Shown piece by piece: positions 1 through 8,707 of a stretch of DNA of 64,000 nucleotides (position 1 is its first letter; every line of letters starts with the position of its first letter). Under the pieces are notes generated by a model, which saw only the letters and a program-made list of their open reading frames with translations, was not told where the DNA came from and searched no databases. Source of the DNA: Pedobacter aquae. Its GTDB lineage: Bacteria > Bacteroidota > Bacteroidia > Sphingobacteriales > Sphingobacteriaceae. The translations under genes were made by a program, and so were the position numbers. The stretch is taken from assembly GCF_008195825.1 (NCBI RefSeq), contig NZ_CP043329.1, positions 1,364,001-1,428,000 of the forward strand. The letters run 5' to 3'.

Positions 1-1007
1 CACCACACCATTAGAACCTCTAGAACCATAAATAGCTGTTGCTGATGCATCCTTTAAAACCTGAATATTATCAATATCCGCCGGGTTAATGGTATTTAAA
101 GGATTATTTCTTTGGTTATAATCATTAGTAACCGGGAAACCATCTACTACATATAAAGGCTCGTTTCCTGCACTTAAAGAACCAGCACCTCTAATTCTTA
201 CTGTAGAACCACCACCCGGTGCACCTGTTGCTTGCGTAACTTGTACACCCGCCATTTGTGCCGCCATAGCATTGTCTAAACTTACTACAGGTTGGTCTTT
301 AATTCTCTGTGCATTTATAGAACTGATAGAACCCGTAACATCTTTACGTTGTTGGGTTCCATAACCTACTACCACAACGGTATTTAAATTTTGGCTATCT
401 TCTACCAAGCTTACGCTGATGTTATTTTTACCAGCTACTGCAATTTCTTGTACCACAAAACCTGTATAGGTTATCACAATAACCGCATTATCTGCCAAGC
501 CATTTAAACTAAAATTACCGTTTACATCAGTTTGGGTAACTTTATCAGAACCTTTAACTTTTATGGTAGCACCTGGTAAAGGCTGACCAGATTTATCTGT
601 AACCTTTCCTTTTAAATCAACCGGTAATTTAGGTTGAGGCTTAATTTCAATTTTATTAACTACTATAGTTTTATTATCAATAGAATAGCTAAAAGGTTGT
701 CCTTTAAAACTCTCTTGTAAAGCTTTTTCAAGACTTGCTCCTTTTAAATTTAAGGTAACAGGCTTAGCATTTACCAACTCGTTATATTTATAAAAAAGAA
801 ATAGCCACTTTGCTCACCAATGGTAGTAAGTGCTTTTTCTAAAGAAATATTTTTGCCTGTAATACTTATGCTTTGCGAAAAACTTTTTGCGCTAAGCTGT
901 AAACATCCAAGGGTTAATAAGATGACCGTCAGTTTCATAATACGAAACGTTTTCGAAGGGAATAATCCGGATACCTTCCGGATTTTACCGTAAACATTTA
1001 ATTGCAT
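1..1007 (-). CDS. SusC/RagA-type TonB-dependent outer membrane receptor, N-terminal part (cut by window edge, frame broken)
   Basis: The product is an outer-membrane receptor that imports an oligosaccharide or other ligand using TonB energy. In order, the translation shows a signal peptide ending near LSAKSFSQ, an STN domain (SISITGKNISLEKAL), a carboxypeptidase-regulatory-like domain (DLKGKVTDKSGQPLPGA) and the start of the TonB plug (VRIRGAGSL, YVVDGFPV), then runs off position 1. The frame is lost at an A6 run, 792-797. One extra A restores the continuous reading FFFYKYNELVNAKPV. The STN domain and the upstream ECF sigma and FecR genes mark it as a transducing receptor that should signal ligand occupancy to its own sigma factor. 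The break is probably a sequence error, because seven other genes here show the same defect. The ligand cannot be told. Confidence 0.85.
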
Positions 1008-1104
1008 ACTTTTGTAAAGTTTGGGTTAATAGATTAAGTTCCTTCCACAGAATTTTTTAAGGGTTAATCCAAACCGGAATAGCTTTTTATAAAGCTTCCT
1101 TAAG

Positions 1105-1137
1105 ACCGGTTGTGTTGGTAGCACATCCGGTTTTTTT
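1105..1137 (+). terminator. Hairpin plus T-run in the leader of the SusC gene
   Basis: Arms ACCGGTTGTG (1105-1114) and CACATCCGGT (1122-1131) pair with one mismatch around a 7-nt loop and are followed on the plus strand by seven T. No plus-strand gene lies upstream, so a terminator role in that direction is odd. On the minus strand the same hairpin would sit in the 5' leader of the SusC transcript. Confidence 0.4.
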
Positions 1138-1200
1138 GTTGGATTAGATATACAGTACTTATGTCTTCATATCTTATCTTTTTATTAGGTTAAACATTAT

Positions 1201-2370
1201 TTAATTGGTTATGATAATTTTATCACCTTTAATGGTGGTATTTATTTTACTCAGTTGTAAGATTCTTAAAACCTCAGATACGTTTTCACTTCTGTTGATT
1301 TTCCCTACAAATAAATCTTCAGATATTTTTCCACGATACTCTACATCAACATTATACCATCTGGAAACTTGTCTCATAATGGTTTGGATATTATCTCTAT
1401 TAAACTTAAAATATCCGTTTTTCCAGGCTACAGCAGCTTCTTCATCTGCTGTAGATACTTTGAAAACTTTAGCGTTTGCAGCCAGTATAGCTTGCTGACC
1501 AGGTTTTAAAATGGTAGAGATATTTTCTTCTTTACCCTCTGTATTGAGTTTATGAATTTTAACACTTCCTTCTAAAAGTGTGGTTTTATCTGCACTTTCA
1601 TCATCATAAGTATTGATATTGAAATGAGTACCTAATACCTCTATAACTTGATGAGCTGAACTAACTTTGAAAGGCATATTTCTATTTTTAGCAACTTCAA
1701 AATAAACCTCACCAGTAATTTCTACTTTACGCTCTGCTCCGGTAAAAACCGTTGGAAATTTGATAGATGAAGATGCGTTTAACCAAACTTTGGTGCCATC
1801 GGCTAAGGTTAATTGATATTGCCCGCCACGAGGAGTGCTTATCATATTTAAAGCAGCGTTTTGTGCAGATTGCTTGCTGCGATAAACAATTTGTCCATCT
1901 TTTGTTTTTACAATCTCTGCTCCTGCATCTTGCGTGATAAGACCATTCTCTTTATCATTTAAAATGATAGAAGAGCCGTTGGCAAGTGTTAAAACAGCTT
2001 TATTACCCCCTGGTGAGATATCTAGCTGGGCAACTTGTTCTTCTGGTTTGCTTGCAAGGTTTGTTGTAGTTTGTTTAGTAAAGAGGTATGAAGCAAAGCC
2101 TATAAATAATAAAGCAGCCGCTGCAGCAGCCCATTTCTTTATCCAAATTACTTTGGAAGAGCTTTTACGCTCTTCCGCAGCAATCTGTTCACTCAAACCA
2201 ACTTTTATAGTGTTTTTTAATTGGGCTTTCGCCTTATCTTCCATCCCGTCTAGCACATTCTCTTCAACCTCAAAAAGGTCATAATAAGCTTCAAGAAAAG
2301 CTATTTCTTCTGGTGTAGCTATTCCCTCTCTATATTTACGAAGAATGGTATAAAATTCTTTTTGATCCAT
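1201..2370 (-). CDS. FecR-family anti-sigma factor
   Basis: This inner-membrane regulator holds the neighbouring ECF sigma factor and releases it when the SusC-type receptor is loaded. It has an N-terminal cytoplasmic sigma-binding region of about 85 residues, one membrane helix (WAAAAAALLFIGFASYLF), a FecR domain (TPRGGQYQLTLADGTKVWLN, GEVYFEVAKN) and a C-terminal DUF4974 domain facing the receptor STN domain. I start it at the ATG giving MDQKEFYTILRKY (2370) rather than at a TTG five codons upstream. Its length of 389 aa is normal for Bacteroidota FecR proteins. It sits between the sigma gene and the receptor gene, the usual order of such signalling sets. A lone CDF, csp and peroxiredoxin group follows on the other side of the sigma gene. 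Confidence 0.93.
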   Translation of the reverse strand: MDQKEFYTILRKYREGIATPEEIAFLEAYYDLFEVEENVLDGMEDKAKAQLKNTIKVGLSEQIAAEERKSSSKVIWIKKWAAAAAALLFIGFASYLFTKQTTTNLASKPEEQVAQLDISPGGNKAVLTLANGSSIILNDKENGLITQDAGAEIVKTKDGQIVYRSKQSAQNAALNMISTPRGGQYQLTLADGTKVWLNASSSIKFPTVFTGAERKVEITGEVYFEVAKNRNMPFKVSSAHQVIEVLGTHFNINTYDDESADKTTLLEGSVKIHKLNTEGKEENISTILKPGQQAILAANAKVFKVSTADEEAAVAWKNGYFKFNRDNIQTIMRQVSRWYNVDVEYRGKISEDLFVGKINRSENVSEVLRILQLSKINTTIKGDKIIITN

Positions 2371-2450
2371 CTTTAGTAGACTCAATATTATGAGCCTTTA
2401 TAAACATGACCGCCGAGGAACGAAAAGTCCCACAGGAAATAAAAAATATT

Positions 2451-3026
2451 TTAAAAATTTTGTAACAAGAACACCAAATATAAAGGACCTAAAGACTCTC
2501 TTAATTGGGCCATACTCTTTCCTAATTGGTTTTGTACAGTTTTTCTGCTGATTTGCAGTTTATCAGCTATTTGTTGTGTAGTTAAATCTTCGTGATAACG
2601 CATCCTAAAGATTTCTTGTTGAGACGGAGTTAGAGAATTTATTAAACGTTCATATTTAATTAAAAACTCTTTCCTAAGTATTTCAGCATCAGCTTGGTCT
2701 TTAGCAATACCCAGTTGAGCTAAAACTTCAGGAATTGGTGTATATTTTTGTTCCTTTTCTATCCATTTAAAGACATTATTTCTTACAGATGTATGCAAAT
2801 AAGAAACTAAATTATCTATAGAAAGCTCTTTGCGACGAAGCCATAATTGAAGAAAAATATCTTGGGTAATATCTTTTGCGTAATCTGCATCCTTAAGTCG
2901 TTTATAAGCTGCATTATAAATTTGCTCCCAATATTTATCATAAAGCGTATCAAATGCTAGGTTATCATCATCTTCCTGCATTTGCAATAAAAGCAACTTA
3001 TCTTCCTCTTTATGGCTAATAAACAT
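2451..3026 (-). CDS. ECF-type RNA polymerase sigma-70 factor
   Basis: This is an extracytoplasmic-function sigma factor of the Bacteroidetes family 1 type, 191 aa. Region 2 is visible around DTLYDKYWEQIYNAAYKRL and DITQDIFLQLWLRR. Region 4 with its helix-turn-helix is around RMRYHEDLTTQQIADKLQIS and KTVQNQLGKSM. It is transcribed in the same direction as the FecR gene, 80 bases upstream of it, which makes a sigma / anti-sigma / receptor set. By family knowledge it drives the receptor gene and linked polysaccharide-utilisation genes. Those targets lie beyond the left edge and are not visible. Confidence 0.95.
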   Translation of the reverse strand: MFISHKEEDKLLLLQMQEDDDNLAFDTLYDKYWEQIYNAAYKRLKDADYAKDITQDIFLQLWLRRKELSIDNLVSYLHTSVRNNVFKWIEKEQKYTPIPEVLAQLGIAKDQADAEILRKEFLIKYERLINSLTPSQQEIFRMRYHEDLTTQQIADKLQISRKTVQNQLGKSMAQLRESLGPLYLVFLLQNF

Positions 3027-3207
3027 CTTAAAATGAGATCAGATTTACTCAAATTTATTGAATATTTTTAATAATACAACCCAACTTCATTAAAAGCTTT
3101 ATTACAAAGGGCAGATTTTAAATTTATTAATTAACCTTTTAAAAACTATTCATCGTTAAGCTTAATCTACTTAACTTGTTCGTTTATCCTCAAAATCGAT
3201 TTTTTTC

Positions 3208-4005
3208 TTAGGCTTTAGATAAGTTTAAGATTCTAAAAGCACCTCTGGCTACAATAATAAAAACTATGGCGCCAATAATTAAATCTGGATAAGGAGATTG
3301 TGTAAAATAAACCATCAGCGCAGCTAGGATAACACCTATATTAACCACTACATCGTTTGAAGTAAAAATCATACTGGCTTGCATATGTGCTTCTTTACTC
3401 CTACTTTTTTGTAAAACATATAAACAAGCTGCATTACCCAATAATGCCAACAAAGAAATTAATATCATGGTATGAACATGAGGTAGGTTTTCTAAACCAT
3501 AAAAACGTTTAATAACTTCTACAAAGCCCCATATAGCTAATAGTAATTGTAAATAACCACTTGTTTTGGCTATGTTTTTCTTGAAGATGATAGATTTACC
3601 AATAGCAAAAAGAGCTAAGCTATAAACTAAACTATCTGCTAACATATCTAAGCTATCGGCCAATAAGCCCATAGAATCTGCTATTAAACCCGCAATAATT
3701 TCTATCAGAAATAATGCAAAATTTATCAGAAGTACTATCCAAAGCAGTTTTTTATCTACTTCTTGCGCTAAAGGTAAAACAAGCTCTTCTGCAACTGTAG
3801 TTTCTATAAGTGATGTATTAAAATGAAGGCTATCTAGTTGCTGATGAATATCTATGGCATCATCTTCATGATAAACGACCAATTTCCTGTTTGGGATATC
3901 AAAATTTAAAGATTTGATAGTAGGAAAACCTTCTAATTTCATTCTGATGATTTGCTCCTCAGAAGGGCAATCCATTTTTTCTATATAGAAGCTTGATTTA
4001 TTCAT
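3208..4005 (-). CDS. Cation diffusion facilitator-like transporter with N-terminal HMA-like domain
   Basis: This is a membrane cation transporter of 265 aa. Residues 1-70 form a small ferredoxin-like domain with the motif MDCPSEEQ, resembling heavy-metal-associated domains. Residues from about 85 onward form six membrane helices of a CDF exporter (IADSMGLLADSLDMLADSL). The first metal site reads D-xxx-D where zinc exporters usually have H-xxx-D, and helix 5 reads SNDVVVNIG, so the metal may not be zinc. The usual C-terminal cytoplasmic CDF domain is absent. The start is set at ATG 4005 because the longer frame to 4059 would run through the terminator of the cold-shock gene. The substrate is unknown. 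Confidence 0.85.
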   Translation of the reverse strand: MNKSSFYIEKMDCPSEEQIIRMKLEGFPTIKSLNFDIPNRKLVVYHEDDAIDIHQQLDSLHFNTSLIETTVAEELVLPLAQEVDKKLLWIVLLINFALFLIEIIAGLIADSMGLLADSLDMLADSLVYSLALFAIGKSIIFKKNIAKTSGYLQLLLAIWGFVEVIKRFYGLENLPHVHTMILISLLALLGNAACLYVLQKSRSKEAHMQASMIFTSNDVVVNIGVILAALMVYFTQSPYPDLIIGAIVFIIVARGAFRILNLSKA

Positions 4006-4040
4006 CACCAAAAGGGAATTTGTATAAGATTGTCTGAAAA

Positions 4041-4074
4041 ATAAAAAAGTCCTGAACATTGTTCAAGACTTTTA
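4041..4074 (-). terminator. Terminator of the cold-shock gene
   Basis: Arms at 4046-4057 and 4061-4072 (AAAGTC-c-TGAAC / GTTCA-a-GACTTT) enclose a 3-nt loop, and on the minus strand are followed by TTTTTTATT. It ends the csp transcript and argues for the downstream transporter start at 4005. Confidence 0.75.
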
Positions 4075-4095
4075 AAATTTAAGCTTCTATGTTTT

Positions 4096-4290
4096 TTAAA
4101 CTTTTTTTACATTAACAGCTTGAGGACCTTTTTTGCCATCAGCAATCTCAAATTCTACATCATCATTGTCTGAAATAGCATTTACGCCTCCGATAACATC
4201 TTTAAAGTGAACAAAAATGTCTTTTCCATCGCAAATAATGAAGCCAAAACCTTTTTGAGCATTAAACCATTTTACTTTACCCGTTTTCAT
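4096..4290 (-). CDS. Cold-shock protein (CspA family)
   Basis: This 64-residue single cold-shock domain is a cytoplasmic nucleic-acid chaperone that melts RNA structure. Both RNA-binding motifs are present: RNP1 as KGFGFI (residues 13-18) and RNP2 as IFVHF (25-29). The length and the opening [18 protein letters not shown] are typical of the family. The gene stands alone, with its own terminator at 4041-4074 and a 143-base AT-rich upstream gap that could hold a long 5' UTR, as is common for csp genes. I cannot tell whether this copy is cold-inducible. Confidence 0.96.
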   Translation of the reverse strand: MKTGKVKWFNAQKGFGFIICDGKDIFVHFKDVIGGVNAISDNDDVEFEIADGKKGPQAVNVKKV

Positions 4291-4433
4291 AATTAATTTA
4301 AGTGTTTTAATAATAATCAGACCTAAATTTCTTACTGAAGGGGGTAAAATAATTTAAGAAAGATTGTAATTCTATTTATTTCTTAATCTCTAAAATATAA
4401 AATTTATTCTAAAAACAACAGATTTTATAAAAA

Positions 4434-5066
4434 TTACTTGTTGGGCTGTGGTGTTGTTCTTAAGTAAGGTTTAATTTCTTTAAATCCTTTTGGAAACTTA
4501 GCCGGAATATCCTCTGTTTTAATAGCTGGCGCAACAACTACATCTTCCCCATCTTTCCAATCTGCTGGAGTAGCAACACTATGGTAAGCGGTTAACTGTA
4601 AAGAGTCTATTACCCTTAAAATTTCTTGAAAATTTCTACCTGTTGATGCAGGATAAGAAATAATCAACTTAACGGTTTTATCTGGCGCTATAATAAATAA
4701 AGATCTTACTGTAAAAGTTGTGGATGCGTTTGGATGCAACATGCCATAAGCCTCAGAAATGCTTTTATCTTCATCGGCAATGATAGGGAAATTAACTTCC
4801 ACGCCTTGCGTTTCATTAATATCACTTATCCAACCTTTATGAGATTCTACAGAATCAACACTTAAAGCCATTACTTTTACATTTCTCTTAACAAACTCAT
4901 CGTTTAAAGCTGCTGTACGACCTAATTCTGTTGTACAAACTGGTGTATAATCTGCCGGATGCGAAAATAAAACACCCCAGCTATCACCTAAATATTCATA
5001 AAAATCAATTTCTCCCTCAGAGGTCTTTGCCTTGAAATTTGGAGCTACATCACCTAATCTTAACAT
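4434..5066 (-). CDS. 1-Cys peroxiredoxin (Prx6-type)
   Basis: This thiol peroxidase, 210 aa, reduces hydrogen peroxide and organic hydroperoxides in the cytosol. The peroxidatic cysteine is C44 in HPADYTPVCTTELG. The PVCTTE signature and the long C-terminal domain (residues 160-210) place it in the Prx6 group, which works with one active cysteine and an external thiol reductant. The start ATG at 5066 gives the standard opening MLRLGDVAPNFKAKTSEG. It is a single-gene unit between csp and hemN. A YpdA-like thiol reductase lies 8 kb away, and bacillithiol could be its reductant, but that is inference. Confidence 0.94.
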   Translation of the reverse strand: MLRLGDVAPNFKAKTSEGEIDFYEYLGDSWGVLFSHPADYTPVCTTELGRTAALNDEFVKRNVKVMALSVDSVESHKGWISDINETQGVEVNFPIIADEDKSISEAYGMLHPNASTTFTVRSLFIIAPDKTVKLIISYPASTGRNFQEILRVIDSLQLTAYHSVATPADWKDGEDVVVAPAIKTEDIPAKFPKGFKEIKPYLRTTPQPNK

Positions 5067-5174
5067 AATTTGAAATTTTTAATTCCCTACTAATTTAGTA
5101 GACATATTTTTAATAAACAAGAAACCACAATCATGCCATTTATTATATGACATTCAAATTTGATTTCTAAGACC

Positions 5175-6536
5175 TTAACCTATGCTAAATAATTGCTTTT
5201 CTGGCTTAGTAGCTTGTAAACGAGCATCAAAAACGGCACAAACATTACGCAGAAAGCGTTTCCCTGTTTTGGTAACTTTTAAAGATTGTGGCTCTTGAAT
5301 AATTAAACCATCTTCTACCAGCTCTGGCAATCCTGATAAATTTTCTCTAAAAGCATCGTTTTGTAAATCTTCATCTGTCCAGGTGGTTACACCTTTACAC
5401 ATGATATTTAAAATATGCCTCCTGATTAATAAATCCTCATCATTTAACACATGTCCTTTTACCACAGGTAATTCTCCGGCATTTATCAAATCCAAATACT
5501 CTTCTTCGCTTTTTACATTTTGCGCAAAAGCATCCCAAGTATCGCTAATAGAAGAAACACCCAAACCAACCAATAAACGGGTGTATTGGTGTGTATAACC
5601 CATAAAATTACGGTGTAACTTTTTACTTTGTGCAGCTACATTTAGGCTATCATAAGCAAAAGCAAAATGATCCATCCCGATATCTAAATAGCCGGCAGCT
5701 AAAAGCATTTCTCTACCTTTTTCGTACAATTCTTGTCTTAAATGGGTATCAGGTAAATCGGCCTCGGTAAACTTACGCTGACCAGATTTTACCCAAGGCA
5801 CATGAGCATAGCTATAAAAGGCTATTCTATCTGGCTTTAAGCCGATAACCTTTTCTACCGTAGCAGTAAGACTATTAACCGTTTGTAATGGTAAGCCATA
5901 AATTAAATCGAAATTTATGGAAGTATAACCTATTGCTCTGGCTTGTTTACTTACTATATCTACCTCTTCTACAGATTGTATTCTGTTAATCATGATTTGC
6001 ACTTGCTCATCAAAATCCTGAATGCCTAGACTTAATCTTTTAAAACCTAAAGCATACAATACTTCAAGGTGAGCTAAAGTGGTATTTGCCGGATGAGCTT
6101 CAAAACTAAATTCTGCATCGTCATGAATTAAACAATCTTCTAAAATACCTTTGATTAAAAGCGCTAAGTTTTCAGGAGAGAAAAATGTTGGTGTACCACC
6201 GCCCAAGTGTATTTCTTTTAACTGCGGTTGAGCACTAAAAACCGCTTTATATAATTTCCATTCTTTTATAACGGCTTGTAAATAGGGCTCTTCTACCCCA
6301 TGGTTTTTAGTAATGCGTTTATTACAAGCACAATAAGTACATAAACTTTCGCAATAAGGTAAATGGATATAAACACTTATACCATCTTTATGATTACTAA
6401 TATCAAAAGATTGCTTCACTTTTTGCAACCATAAAGACTTGTTAAAAGTACTTTCATCCCAAAACGGAACTGTAGGATAACTGGTATACCTTGGTACAGG
6501 TACCGTATATTTAGTAATAATATTTTGGGTAAGCAT
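5175..6536 (-). CDS. hemN: Oxygen-independent coproporphyrinogen III oxidase
   Basis: This radical-SAM enzyme converts coproporphyrinogen III to protoporphyrinogen IX without oxygen, in haem biosynthesis. The cluster motif C-xxx-C-xx-C-x-C is visible as C62, C66, C69 and C71 (YCESLCTYCAC), followed by the GGGTPTF glycine loop. The C-terminal HemN domain is present. I start it at ATG 6536 (MLTQNIITKYTVPVPRY), one base past the stop codon of the D-lactate dehydrogenase gene, so the two are very likely co-transcribed. The longer frame upstream only reads through the ldhA tail. Placement behind an FNR-like box and next to an oxygen-sensing kinase fits induction at low oxygen. Confidence 0.95.
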   Translation of the reverse strand: MLTQNIITKYTVPVPRYTSYPTVPFWDESTFNKSLWLQKVKQSFDISNHKDGISVYIHLPYCESLCTYCACNKRITKNHGVEEPYLQAVIKEWKLYKAVFSAQPQLKEIHLGGGTPTFFSPENLALLIKGILEDCLIHDDAEFSFEAHPANTTLAHLEVLYALGFKRLSLGIQDFDEQVQIMINRIQSVEEVDIVSKQARAIGYTSINFDLIYGLPLQTVNSLTATVEKVIGLKPDRIAFYSYAHVPWVKSGQRKFTEADLPDTHLRQELYEKGREMLLAAGYLDIGMDHFAFAYDSLNVAAQSKKLHRNFMGYTHQYTRLLVGLGVSSISDTWDAFAQNVKSEEEYLDLINAGELPVVKGHVLNDEDLLIRRHILNIMCKGVTTWTDEDLQNDAFRENLSGLPELVEDGLIIQEPQSLKVTKTGKRFLRNVCAVFDARLQATKPEKQLFSIG

Positions 6537-6537
6537 A

Positions 6538-7575
6538 CTATAATTGATGAGGTAGTAATTGTTTTTCTTTGATAGTTTCTTTTTGGCAATTCTTAGCACA
6601 AGCACAAGCCTTACCCACACATTTATTTTCTTGCCAAAGGTCTAAGCTTTTAATGGTAAGCTGTGCTATTTCTTGTAAAGCCTCTGTAGTTAAAAAAGCC
6701 TGGTGTGGTGTTATCATCACATTTGAAAAAGCTAATAACTGCTGCAATAAACAATCTTTTTCTTTGTCTTGATGATGATTTTCAAAAAATAAACCATGCT
6801 CATATTCATAAACATCGGCACCTAAAGCACCAATTTTACCAGATTTTAGGGCTTGTAGAACATCATTAGTATTTAACAACCCTCCTCTTCCGGTATTGAT
6901 GAGCATTACCCCAGGTTTCATTTTAGCAAGATTCTCTGCGTTAATGATGTGTCTGGTTGCATCATTTAAAGGGACATGTAAAGAAATGATATCTGATTTA
7001 GCATAAAGCTCTTCTAAACCAACTTGCTGTATACCTGTATGCTGATATTTTACTTGGTTATAAGCCAAAACTTTACAACCAAAACCATTAAATATTTTTG
7101 CTGTGATAAGACCAATCTCGCCTAAACCTATTATACCAACGGTTTTACCGTACAAAGTAAAACCTACTAAACCATCTAACCTAAAATCGAAGTTTTTACT
7201 TCTTTGTGTTGATAATAAAATTTTACGATTTAAAGCTAAAACAAGCGTTAACACATGTTCTGCTATGCTATGCGGTGAGTAAGAAGGAATATTGGCTATT
7301 TTGATATTGGCTGCCGCAGCGGCTTTTTTATCAATATGATCTGTACCTACAGAGCGTGTGGCAATATATTTAACCCCATAATGAGCCAACTTTTGAATAA
7401 CAGATGCCGAGACATCATCACTTGTAAAAACTACAACAGCATCTTTACCTTCTGCATAAGATGTAGTTTCATCAGTCAGAGGGTTAGATATTAAAGTAAT
7501 ATCATGCTTTTTTTGATTGGCCTTTGCCAGCAATTCCTTCTCAAAAGACCTCGTACTGTAAACTACAACTTTCAT
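6538..7575 (-). CDS. ldhA: Fermentative D-lactate dehydrogenase (2-hydroxyacid dehydrogenase family)
   Basis: This NAD-dependent enzyme reduces pyruvate to D-lactate and regenerates NAD during oxygen limitation. The catalytic domain starts MKVVVYSTRSFEKELL. The Rossmann loop is VGIIGLGEIGL and the C-terminal catalytic part contains NTGRGGL and TPHQAF. The start is ATG 7575; a GTG three codons upstream is less likely. The enzyme core is followed by a short tail with four clustered cysteines (CVGKACACAKNC), which I do not know as a family feature. It is the first gene of a unit with hemN and is preceded by an FNR-like palindrome at 7647-7660, about 78 bases from the start codon. Confidence 0.9.
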   Translation of the reverse strand: MKVVVYSTRSFEKELLAKANQKKHDITLISNPLTDETTSYAEGKDAVVVFTSDDVSASVIQKLAHYGVKYIATRSVGTDHIDKKAAAAANIKIANIPSYSPHSIAEHVLTLVLALNRKILLSTQRSKNFDFRLDGLVGFTLYGKTVGIIGLGEIGLITAKIFNGFGCKVLAYNQVKYQHTGIQQVGLEELYAKSDIISLHVPLNDATRHIINAENLAKMKPGVMLINTGRGGLLNTNDVLQALKSGKIGALGADVYEYEHGLFFENHHQDKEKDCLLQQLLAFSNVMITPHQAFLTTEALQEIAQLTIKSLDLWQENKCVGKACACAKNCQKETIKEKQLLPHQL

Positions 7576-7646
7576 TTGCTTCACTTTATGTAAGCAAAGC
7601 TAGCAGCTATAATCCTATTGTAACATGAGTATAGTCAGCAAGAAAA

Positions 7647-7660
7647 GTGATTAAAATCAA
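7647..7660 (-). promoter_or_regulatory. FNR/CRP-type operator upstream of ldhA-hemN
   Basis: On the minus strand the sequence reads TTGATTTTAATCAC, which matches the FNR consensus TTGAT-N4-ATCAA at nine of ten positions. It overlaps the stop codon of the REC-Crp regulator and lies about 78 bases before the ldhA start. The likely binding protein is the adjacent Crp-domain regulator. This is inference from motif and position. Confidence 0.55.
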
Positions 7661-8706
7661 TTTTTCATGTTTTTTAATCGGTTCACATCTAAGATGTGTA
7701 TCTCGCCTCCTTTTTTCTCAATCAGTTTCTCTTCTTTAAAATCACTTAGTGTACGACTAACTGTTTCTGTTGCCATACCAGCCATTGCGGCTAAATCATC
7801 TCTAGAAATTTTAAAAATATCTTGGTTTTTATTCACCTCTCTAATACGCATTAAAGTTTCTGCCAAACGCTTTCTTACTGAGTGATAAGCTAATTGAACC
7901 AACTGTTCTTCTTTCTGATGGATATGGGCAGAAAGCAGCTGAATAAATTGCATAGCAACCGCTGTATTGTTGTTTAGCAGGGCATTTACTTGGTCTTTAT
8001 GTAACATACAAATACTGCTATTCTCCATAGCCTCTGCCGTTTCTGTATGCAATTGACTTATCAAAGCATCATGTACACCAAAATATTCATCAGTATGGTA
8101 AATTCCTGTTAAAAGTTCTCTACCATCTTCACTTAATTTAACCGTTTTAATTTTACCCTCTAAAACCAAATAAATACCTTGTGCATGGTCTTGGTCGTAA
8201 TAAATAATCTGACCTTTTTTAACCTGTCTTATTTTCTTTTGCGAGATTAAAGATTTTAAATCTTGCTTATCTTCTACCTGTGAGGCAAAATCTTCTAGAT
8301 TTTTTAATCCCTTAGTGTAAAACTCTTCTTGTTTTTGCTTTTTATTAAGCCTGCTTTCTATAGCATTTAAAAGCTCCATATCGTCAAAAGGCTTAATCAG
8401 GTAATCATCTGCACCCATCTCCATACCTTTGCGCATATCTGCTCTTTCTGCCTTTGCGGTTAAGAAAATAAAAGGAATATTAGCCGTTTCCGGATTTTTA
8501 TTCAGCAAATACAAAACACCATAACCATCAAGTTCTGGCATCATAATATCGCAAATAATTAAATCTGGAAGGTATTTCTGAGCCTTATCAGCCCCAAGTT
8601 TGCCATTAACTGCAGTTTCTACTTCGTAACCAGCCAAACCTAATATTTCAGCCGTTCCTTCTCTAATATCCTCGTTATCTTCTATAATCAGGATTTTCTT
8701 TTTCAT
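7657..8706 (-). CDS. Response regulator with C-terminal Crp/Fnr domains (REC-CNB-HTH fusion)
   Basis: This is a 349-aa transcription factor. Residues 1-125 form a receiver domain with phospho-acceptor D53 (DIMMPELDG). Residues about 155-265 form a cyclic-nucleotide-binding fold (KKGQIIYYDQDHAQGIYLVL). Residues about 275-345 form a Crp-type winged helix (MAGMATETVSRTLSDFKEEK). It therefore couples a phosphorelay to a Crp/Fnr-type DNA reader. It lies one base after the haem-PAS kinase gene, so the two should be partners. Targets are probably the FNR-like boxes before ldhA-hemN and in the 11235-11384 gap. No N-terminal Fnr cysteines are seen, so oxygen would be sensed by the kinase rather than by the regulator. 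Confidence 0.92.
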   Translation of the reverse strand: MKKKILIIEDNEDIREGTAEILGLAGYEVETAVNGKLGADKAQKYLPDLIICDIMMPELDGYGVLYLLNKNPETANIPFIFLTAKAERADMRKGMEMGADDYLIKPFDDMELLNAIESRLNKKQKQEEFYTKGLKNLEDFASQVEDKQDLKSLISQKKIRQVKKGQIIYYDQDHAQGIYLVLEGKIKTVKLSEDGRELLTGIYHTDEYFGVHDALISQLHTETAEAMENSSICMLHKDQVNALLNNNTAVAMQFIQLLSAHIHQKEEQLVQLAYHSVRKRLAETLMRIREVNKNQDIFKISRDDLAAMAGMATETVSRTLSDFKEEKLIEKKGGEIHILDVNRLKNMKN

Positions 8707-8707
8707 A

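Noticed and set aside
4006-4059. Longer N-terminus of the cation transporter
   Set aside because: It overlaps the hairpin terminator of the cold-shock gene; ATG 4005 gives the normal start of the metal-binding domain.
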